This document shows, piece by piece, positions 1 through 5,474 of a stretch of DNA of 5,474 nucleotides. The notes under the pieces are model-generated. The model ran no database searches, was not told the origin of the DNA, and saw only the letters and a program-made list of their open reading frames with translations. The translations under genes were made by a program, and so were the position numbers. The stretch covers positions 1 to 5,474 of the forward strand of contig PWSB01000108.1 in the NCBI GenBank assembly GCA_003563375.1, read 5' to 3'. Positions within the stretch are counted from its first letter, which is position 1; each line of letters opens with the position of its first letter. This stretch comes from Actinomycetota bacterium. Lineage in GTDB: Bacteria; Actinomycetota; Humimicrobiia; Humimicrobiales; Humimicrobiaceae.

Positions 1-1332
1 ATAGATGAGATACGCCTTATTACCGGCTACAACGTAAAACCATTCATAGCTACCCAGAAAGATATCGAGGGTGCAGTAAAGATCTTCATGACAGATGATT
101 ACAGCCTCCAGGAAATAAAGGAGATTATAGACGATCAGGATTTCATCATAACCGACAGGCTGGAAGATGAGGTGGTGGAAGGAAATCCGCTTGTAAAGCT
201 TGCCAACCGCATCATACTCAAAGCCATCTCGATGGGAGCAAGTGATATCCACATAGAACCTCAGGAGAAGAATTGTGCAATAAGGTTCCGTATAGACGGG
301 GTGATGCAGAAAATAAAGGATGTACCCCGGACGGTCCAGAGGCTGCTTATTTCAAGGTACAAGATTATGGGGGGCATGGATATAACCGAAAGCAGGCTTT
401 CCCAGGATGGGAGAAGCTCCTTTGATTATCACGGGAACAGCATCGACCTGAGGTTTGCATCGATCCCCACGGTATATGGGGAAAACATAACCATAAGGCT
501 CCTTAATATAAGCGAAAGCCTTTTCTATATTAAAAACCTGGGGATGGAACAAGAGGATGAAAAAAAATTCCAGAAGGTTATCTTTCAGCCCCACGGCTCA
601 GTGGTGATAACCGGCCCTACCGGTTCGGGTAAGACAACCACCCTGTATGCCAGCCTCAACCAGATATCCAGCCCTGATAAAAAAATATACACCATAGAGG
701 ACCCTGTAGAGTTTAGGTTTGATTCCATTATGCAGGTCCAGGTAAACACCAAGGTGGGGATGGATTTTTCCAGGGGGCTGAGGGCTATGTTAAGAAGCGA
801 CCCTGATATCATAATGGTGGGAGAGATAAGGGACCTTGAGACAGCGAAAATAGTCATGCAGGCTTCTGTTACCGGCCACCTTGTACTTACCACCCTTCAC
901 ACAAATGATGCCCCTTCTACACTGGCAAGGCTTCTCCAGATGGGCGCAGAATCATATATGATATCTTCGGCCATTACCGGAATAGTGGCCCAAAGGCTGA
1001 TAAGGGTGTTATGTCCCGAGTGCAAGACCGAAGCTGATATATCCAAATATGACATAGACGAGCAGATAGCCCCCCTTCTTGCAGGCAAGACCATATATGA
1101 AGCCAAGGGATGCACAAAATGCAACCACTTGGGATATAAAGGAAGGACCGGGATTTTTTCGGTGCTGGTCGTCTCCAAAAAGATCAGGGAGATGCTCCTT
1201 GAGCGCAAAAGTGCAGATGACATCGGAAATGCTGCAAGGGAAGAGGGAATGAAGACTCTCCTGGAGAGGGCTGCCGAGAAAGTGGCTACAGGAGAGACCT
1301 CACTGGAAGAGATGTACAGGGGAGTGTACTGA
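1..1332 (+). CDS. PilB/GspE-family type IV pilus or type II secretion assembly ATPase (5'-partial)
   Basis: Cytoplasmic hexameric ATPase that drives pilin or pseudopilin assembly at the inner membrane. The reading frame is open from base 1, and the codons before the ATG at 88 encode typical GspE N-domain sequence (DEIRLITGYNVKP), so the true start lies upstream and 88 is only an internal Met. Visible in order: end of the N-terminal domain (1 to about 150); the N2 region with SDIHIEP (241-261) and RFRIDG (283-300); Walker A GPTGSGKT (613-636, Lys codon 631); Asp box TIEDPVEF (691-714); Walker B DPDIIMVGEIRD (799-834); His box TGHLVLTTLHTND (871-909); and a tetracysteine zinc motif, CPEC (Cys codons 1012, 1021) and CTKC (1111, 1120), 29 residues apart. 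All catalytic motifs are intact. About 443 residues are visible of a family length near 560. The zinc motif and extension-type motifs argue against PilT. PilB and GspE cannot be separated without the missing upstream genes. The stop overlaps the dnaE start. Confidence 0.95.
   Translation: MDEIRLITGYNVKPFIATQKDIEGAVKIFMTDDYSLQEIKEIIDDQDFIITDRLEDEVVEGNPLVKLANRIILKAISMGASDIHIEPQEKNCAIRFRIDGVMQKIKDVPRTVQRLLISRYKIMGGMDITESRLSQDGRSSFDYHGNSIDLRFASIPTVYGENITIRLLNISESLFYIKNLGMEQEDEKKFQKVIFQPHGSVVITGPTGSGKTTTLYASLNQISSPDKKIYTIEDPVEFRFDSIMQVQVNTKVGMDFSRGLRAMLRSDPDIIMVGEIRDLETAKIVMQASVTGHLVLTTLHTNDAPSTLARLLQMGAESYMISSAITGIVAQRLIRVLCPECKTEADISKYDIDEQIAPLLAGKTIYEAKGCTKCNHLGYKGRTGIFSVLVVSKKIREMLLERKSADDIGNAAREEGMKTLLERAAEKVATGETSLEEMYRGVY
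1318..1324 (+). promoter_or_regulatory. Shine-Dalgarno site for dnaE inside the ATPase gene
   Basis: AGGGGAG lies within the last codons of the ATPase gene. It sits 7 bases before the ATG at 1332 and 10 bases before the ATG at 1335, so either of the two adjacent ATGs could be the initiator. With the TGATG stop/start overlap this suggests translational coupling of the two genes. Confidence 0.65.
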
Positions 1333-4300
1333 TGATGGATAAAAGAAATTTTGTACACCTCCATGTTCATAGTGAGTTTTCCCTGCTGGACGGAGCCGCC
1401 AGGATCCCAAGGCTTATAGAAAAAGCCAGACAGCTGGATATGGGTGCGGTAGCCTTGACCGACCACGGGGTGATGTATGGGGCCGTCGACTTCTATAATA
1501 ATGCAGTAAAAAGCGGGATCAAGCCCTTGATAGGCTGTGAGGTATATCAGGCTCCGGCAAGCCGGCTGGATAAACAGCCCTCCCCGAACAAAAGGGACGA
1601 ATGGGGCCCTTTTCATCTTACCCTGCTGGCTAAGAATAATACGGGCTACCAGAACCTGATGAAGCTGGTAAGCCTTAGTTTTCTCGAAGGCTTCTATTAT
1701 AAGCCCAGGATAGACCAGCAGCTTCTAAGGGAGCATGCTGAAGGGATAATAGGCTTGAGCGGATGCATAGCCGGGAAGATACCCAGGCTCATCCAGCAGC
1801 AAAGACTTGATGAAGCCAAAAAGGAGATGGACGGTTACCTCAGTATTTTCCCAAAAGGAGATTTTTACCTGGAACTACAGGATTCCGGTTTGCCTGAGCA
1901 GGAGGAAGTCAACAGCGTTTTACTTGATTTTTCAAAAAAATACGGGGTCCCTGTAGTGGCTACCAATGATGTCCATTATCTTAAGAAGGATGACTACAAG
2001 GCACATGATGTGCTGCTCTGCATACAGACCGGGTCAACTATAAACCAGAAAGACAGGCTCAAGTTTTCCTCAAATGAGTTTTACTTCAAAACAGCAGAAC
2101 AGATGGCTGAAAGATTCAGCCACTGCCCCCAGGCTCTTGAAAGCACGCTGGAGATTGCAAAAAAATGCGATGTGGATATTAAATTTGACCAAAACCTGAT
2201 ACCGCCGTTTAAGGTACCTTCTTCCTACAGCCCAGATTCTTATCTTGAAAAAATATGCTACCAGGGGGCAAAGGAGAGGTACGGCACCTTAAAGGGTGAA
2301 ATAAGGGACCGCCTGGACAGGGAGCTGGCTGTAATCAAAAAAATGGGTTTTTCACAGTATTTCCTTATAGTATGGGACTTTGTAAGCTTTGCCCGTAAAA
2401 ATGACATAAGGGTGGGGCCCGGAAGGGGGTCTGCAGCTGGAAGCATCGTGTCCTATGTTTTAAAGATTACTGATGTAGAGCCCTTAAAATACGGTCTCCT
2501 GTTCGAGAGGTTCTTAAATGAAGAAAGAAAAAGCATGACTGATATCGACATAGATTTCTGTTATGAGAAAAGGGGAGAAGTCATCAAATATGTAACCGAG
2601 AAATACGGGACTAAGAGGGTGGCCCAGCTCATAACCTTTGGAACCATGGCAGCAAGGCAGGCCATACGCGATGCGGGACGGGTCCTGGAGGTCCCTTATG
2701 CTGAGGTTGACCGCATAGCCAAGCTTGTTCCCATGGAGCTTAACATGACCATAGATAATTCTTTAAAGCAGGTGGCAGAACTGGAGGATATATACCAGCA
2801 AGACACAAGGATGAAGGAGGTTATAGATACGGCTATCTCCATGGAAGGGATCTGCAGGCAGGATTCCATACACGCTGCCGGGGTGGTGATATCAGCAGAC
2901 GACCTGTACAAATACACCCCTATACAAAGGGAAGGGGATGAAGACATAGTAACCCAGTACAAAATGGAGGATGTACAGCAGATAGGCCTGCTTAAAATGG
3001 ATTTTTTGGGGCTGAAGACCCTTTCATTGATAGACAAGACCCTGTTTTTAATAAACAAGACCAAGGGAAAACATATCGATACCTCCAGCCTTGACCTCAA
3101 GGATAAAAAAACATTTAAAATGTTAAGCGACGGGGACTGCCTGGGTGTTTTCCAGTTGGAAAGCTCAGGCATGAGGGAGCTGATGATGAACCTAAAGCCT
3201 AACAGGTTCGAAGACCTTGTTGCCCTGCTTGCCCTTTACAGGCCCGGGCCTCTCCAGAGCGGGATGGTCTCTGATTTTGTAGAGGCAAAAAATGGACGAA
3301 GGGATATAACATATCCCCATCCCAGCTTAAAGCCTGTTTTGGAGAGCACTTACGGGATAATCCTCTACCAGGAACAGGTGATGGCAATTGCAAGTGAACT
3401 TGCGGGTTTTACCATGTCCGAAGCTGATATCTTAAGGAGTGCTATCAGTAAGAAAAAAAGGAAGCTTTTGGCCAGGCAGAAGACCAAGTTTCTAAAAGGT
3501 GCCCGGAACAAAGGGATAGAAAATAATACAGCAGAGAATATATTTGGGCTTATAAATCATTTTGCTGAATACGGATTCAATAAATCCCACAGCACAGCTT
3601 ATGCCATGATATCTTACCAGACAGCATATCTAAAAGCCAATTATCCAGTGGAGTTTATGGCTGCCCTGTTGAGCATAAGGATGGGGAGCCAGGAGAAAGT
3701 CGCCCAGTATGTAAATGAAGCAAGGAGGCTTTCCATAGAGGTGCTTGCCCCTGACATAAATGAGAGCTATGCAGATTTTACGGTAGTAGGGGATTCTATC
3801 AGGTTCGGTCTGTCAGCTATAAAGAATGTAGGCTCCAATGTAATCGAGGCTGTGGAAAAAGAGAGAAAAACGGCAAGGTTTAAGGATTTCATAGATTTCT
3901 GCAGCCGCATAACCTCAAGCGCTTTAAATAAAAAGACCATTGAAAGCTTAATAAAAAGCGGGACCTTTGATTCTTTTGGCCTGAAAAGAAAGTTTTTGCT
4001 CAATAATTTTGAAAAAATAATTGAAGAGGTGCTAAAGGTCCGCAAAGACAGGGAATCCGGCCAATTCTCCTTATTCGATACCGTGGAAGGGAAACAGGAC
4101 CAGCTTGGGGCCCAAGAGCTTATTGGGGGAGCTGAAGATTATGAAGAGTTTGCCCAGAAGGAGCTCCTTAATCTCGAAAAAGAGATGCTAGGCCTCTACA
4201 TCAGCGGGCACCCCCTTTTGGAATACCAGTCCAGGCTGGATGGATTAAACCCGATTGAAAAACTGCCCGGGTTCAAGGATAAAAGCGATGTAGAGGTAGG

Positions 4301-4790
4301 CGGCGTGATAGGAAACATAAAATCTATCTACACTAAGAACAGCCAGCAGATGTTCTTTGTGACCCTTGAGGATATAAGTGACAGCGTGGAGGTCATCGTG
4401 TTTCCTACTGTTTTGGAGAAATATAAAAAATTTTTGGAAGAAGACAGGATAGTCATGATAAGCGGGAGGCTTGACAAAAAAGAAGACCAGTTTAAAATAA
4501 TCGCTTCCCGGGTCACCCCCCTTCAAAAGGGAAAGGCCCCCAAGGGGGACCAAAGGGTAAGGCTCAGGGTCAAAAGACAAGACCTGGACAGGGATTTTAT
4601 AGACCAGCTTTACGGGCTATTGAAAGAAAAAGATGGAAAGATGCAGGTCGACCTTGTAGTCGACAGCAGGGAGGGGGTAGAGGAAAAAAGTTTTTCCCTG
4701 CCTGAGGCTTTCAAGACGGACCTTGATCCGGATACAGCCGGCAGGATAAAGGCCATGTTCGGCAATAAGGTAAAATGGGAAAAAATCTAA
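1332..4790 (+). CDS. dnaE: DNA polymerase III alpha subunit (complete, 1152 aa)
   Basis: Catalytic subunit of the replicative polymerase; extends primed DNA at the fork as part of the Pol III holoenzyme. Domains in order: PHP (about 1-275) beginning VHLHVHSEFSLLDG, with all nine expected metal ligands (H11, H13, D20, H45, E70, H95, C145, D213, H215); palm with VGPGRGS (361-367), catalytic D404 and D406 in TDIDIDF, and third catalytic D557 in KMDFLG (E. coli D401, D403, D555); fingers with YQEQVM (679-684), AISKKK (704-709) and FNKSHS (749-754); a helix-hairpin-helix region (about 826-890, GLSAIKNVG); a beta-clamp-binding pentapeptide QFSLF (911-915); an OB fold (about 987-1064); and a C-terminal domain (about 1073-1152), probably where the tau subunit contacts it. 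The length is normal for DnaE. It starts at 1332 (or 1335; two ATGs in tandem), 7 bases after a Shine-Dalgarno site. Oddities: the usual Pro before the first catalytic Asp is Thr403, and the second basic residue of the usual LRRA/LRKA is Ser703. Identity is very secure; orthology to DnaE1 rather than a second DnaE copy is inferred from length and the intact PHP. Confidence 0.98.
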   Translation: MMDKRNFVHLHVHSEFSLLDGAARIPRLIEKARQLDMGAVALTDHGVMYGAVDFYNNAVKSGIKPLIGCEVYQAPASRLDKQPSPNKRDEWGPFHLTLLAKNNTGYQNLMKLVSLSFLEGFYYKPRIDQQLLREHAEGIIGLSGCIAGKIPRLIQQQRLDEAKKEMDGYLSIFPKGDFYLELQDSGLPEQEEVNSVLLDFSKKYGVPVVATNDVHYLKKDDYKAHDVLLCIQTGSTINQKDRLKFSSNEFYFKTAEQMAERFSHCPQALESTLEIAKKCDVDIKFDQNLIPPFKVPSSYSPDSYLEKICYQGAKERYGTLKGEIRDRLDRELAVIKKMGFSQYFLIVWDFVSFARKNDIRVGPGRGSAAGSIVSYVLKITDVEPLKYGLLFERFLNEERKSMTDIDIDFCYEKRGEVIKYVTEKYGTKRVAQLITFGTMAARQAIRDAGRVLEVPYAEVDRIAKLVPMELNMTIDNSLKQVAELEDIYQQDTRMKEVIDTAISMEGICRQDSIHAAGVVISADDLYKYTPIQREGDEDIVTQYKMEDVQQIGLLKMDFLGLKTLSLIDKTLFLINKTKGKHIDTSSLDLKDKKTFKMLSDGDCLGVFQLESSGMRELMMNLKPNRFEDLVALLALYRPGPLQSGMVSDFVEAKNGRRDITYPHPSLKPVLESTYGIILYQEQVMAIASELAGFTMSEADILRSAISKKKRKLLARQKTKFLKGARNKGIENNTAENIFGLINHFAEYGFNKSHSTAYAMISYQTAYLKANYPVEFMAALLSIRMGSQEKVAQYVNEARRLSIEVLAPDINESYADFTVVGDSIRFGLSAIKNVGSNVIEAVEKERKTARFKDFIDFCSRITSSALNKKTIESLIKSGTFDSFGLKRKFLLNNFEKIIEEVLKVRKDRESGQFSLFDTVEGKQDQLGAQELIGGAEDYEEFAQKELLNLEKEMLGLYISGHPLLEYQSRLDGLNPIEKLPGFKDKSDVEVGGVIGNIKSIYTKNSQQMFFVTLEDISDSVEVIVFPTVLEKYKKFLEEDRIVMISGRLDKKEDQFKIIASRVTPLQKGKAPKGDQRVRLRVKRQDLDRDFIDQLYGLLKEKDGKMQVDLVVDSREGVEEKSFSLPEAFKTDLDPDTAGRIKAMFGNKVKWEKI

Positions 4791-4792
4791 CA

Positions 4793-4800
4793 GGGGGAGG
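4793..4800 (+). promoter_or_regulatory. Shine-Dalgarno site that decides a TTG start
   Basis: GGGGGAGG ends 6 bases before TTG at 4807. The ATG at 4811 is also near, but its frame reads Met-Ile-stop. The site therefore supports TTG 4807 as the start of the opine dehydrogenase-like gene. Confidence 0.75.
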
Positions 4801-4806
4801 ATTAAC

Positions 4807-5474
4807 TTGCATGATTTAAAGTTCGCAGTCATAGGGGCGGGCCACGGGGGCAAAGCCATAGCAGCCCATCTGGCAATAAGGGGATTTGAGGTAAACCTTT
4901 ATAACCGTACACTGGTAAGGATAAAACCTATTATAAAACTAAAAGGCATTGAGCTTGAAGGGGAGCTAACCGGTTTCGGGAAACTTAACATGGCTTCCAA
5001 CAACATAGAAAAGGTGATAGAAGGGGTGGATGTGATAATGGTGGTTGTGCCCGCCAATGCACATGTGCCCATCGCCAAAAGATGCGCGCCTTTTTTAAAG
5101 GAGGGCCAGATCGTGGTACTTAATCCGGGAAGGACCTGCGGGGCCCTGGAATTTTTAAATACTTTGAGGGAAGCAGGCAATGATAAGGATGTCGTAGTTG
5201 CCGAAACGCAGACTTTTATATATGCCAGCAGGGGAATGGGGCCTGCCACGGCCAAGATATTCAGGATAAAACAAGCTATCCCGGTGGCAGCTATACCTGC
5301 TTCTGCAACAGGCAGGGTTTTGAAGAAATTGAACCAGGCTTTTAAGGAATTTATTGCTGGAAGCACTATAATAGAGACTTCTTTTAACAACATGGGCGCG
5401 GTCTTCCACCCTGCGATCACTATCTTAAATTCCTCTCGTATAGAATCAACCCTGGGAAACTTCCAATTCTATAT
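4807..5474 (+). CDS. NAD/NADP octopine/nopaline (opine) dehydrogenase family protein (3'-partial, TTG start)
   Basis: Predicted cytosolic oxidoreductase. Family members reductively condense an amino acid's amino group with a 2-keto acid to give an opine-type secondary amine, or run the reverse; the substrate here is unknown. The frame is open from TTG 4807 to the window end, 222 full codons of a family length near 360. Visible: a Rossmann beta1 and glycine loop VIGAGHGGKA (residues 8-17); beta2 ending LYNR (N33, R34) with no acidic residue, which would allow NADP but is not decisive; VVVPANAH (79-86); VLNPGRTCG (104-112); AETQTFIYASR (132-142); and the start of the C-terminal catalytic domain, NNMGAVFHPA (194-203). 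H201 is at the expected place of the catalytic His of opine dehydrogenases. The next in-frame ATG (4990, residue 62) would delete the nucleotide-binding motif, so it is not the start. It follows dnaE by 16 bases, suggesting co-transcription. Ketopantoate reductase or glycerol-3-phosphate dehydrogenase share the N-terminal fold but not the GAVFHPA region. Family is secure, reaction is not. Confidence 0.9.
   Translation, partial: MHDLKFAVIGAGHGGKAIAAHLAIRGFEVNLYNRTLVRIKPIIKLKGIELEGELTGFGKLNMASNNIEKVIEGVDVIMVVVPANAHVPIAKRCAPFLKEGQIVVLNPGRTCGALEFLNTLREAGNDKDVVVAETQTFIYASRGMGPATAKIFRIKQAIPVAAIPASATGRVLKKLNQAFKEFIAGSTIIETSFNNMGAVFHPAITILNSSRIESTLGNFQFY

Noticed and set aside
88..90. ATG at 88 as the start of the ATPase gene
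   Set aside because: The frame is open upstream to base 1 and encodes conserved GspE N-domain residues, so this is an internal Met of a gene cut by the window.
897..1616. 239-codon open frame on the minus strand across the ATPase/dnaE junction
   Set aside because: It lies opposite two genes with intact catalytic motifs, shows no recognisable domain, and is explained as a codon-bias shadow.
2696..3172. 158-codon minus-strand open frame inside dnaE
   Set aside because: It is fully antisense to the polymerase thumb/palm region, with Ser/Ile-rich shadow composition and no motif.
4504..4555. Possible rho-independent terminator in the GC-rich stretch of dnaE
   Set aside because: No T-run follows the stem, and it is inside a gene that continues for another 240 bases.
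4811..4819. ATG at 4811 as the start of the third gene
   Set aside because: It reads Met-Ile-stop and is out of frame with the Rossmann motif.
4899..5420. 173-codon open frame on the minus strand near the right edge
   Set aside because: The plus strand here encodes clear opine dehydrogenase motifs in a frame open from 4807 to the end; the antisense frame is hydrophobic shadow sequence.
1..5474. CRISPR array, tRNA/rRNA genes, insertion sequence ends or phage genes
   Set aside because: I saw no regular repeats, no tRNA-like cloverleaf, and no transposase or phage motifs; coding sequence fills almost the whole window.

Overview
The window is a compact, single-strand (+) bacterial gene cluster with essentially no non-coding DNA. 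It holds three genes: the C-terminal ~440 residues of a PilB/GspE-type secretion or pilus assembly ATPase (cut by the left edge), a complete replicative DNA polymerase III alpha subunit (DnaE, 1152 residues), and the N-terminal ~222 residues of an NAD(P)-dependent octopine/nopaline (opine) dehydrogenase family protein (cut by the right edge).

Layout: 1-1332 ATPase; 1332-4790 dnaE, whose first ATG overlaps the ATPase stop codon by one base (TGATG); 4791-4806 a 16-base gap holding a strong Shine-Dalgarno sequence; 4807-5474 opine dehydrogenase-like gene starting at TTG. I see no promoter or terminator at either junction, so the three genes look co-transcribed, with translational coupling between the first two. 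There is no gene-free stretch over 300 bases.

Organism: this is a bacterium (bacterial Pol III alpha, bacterial PilB/GspE) with strong purine-rich Shine-Dalgarno sites. All three genes favour AUA for Ile and AGG for Arg, so the codon style is uniform and nothing here looks recently acquired. DnaE has an intact PHP metal site, unlike E. coli, and a fingers motif (AISKKK) closer to Bacillus-type DnaE than to E. coli. This points away from Enterobacteria and towards a Firmicutes-, Actinobacteriota- or deep-branching candidate-phylum lineage, but the sequence alone does not settle it.

Functionally the three genes do not form an obvious pathway: one powers pilus or secretion assembly, one copies the chromosome, and one probably makes or breaks an opine-like secondary amine. 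I found no clear evidence of a novel system. The points most worth checking are the complete nine-ligand PHP site in DnaE (probable built-in proofreading), two substitutions at usually conserved polymerase positions, the unusual gene neighbourhood, and the non-ATG start of the last gene.
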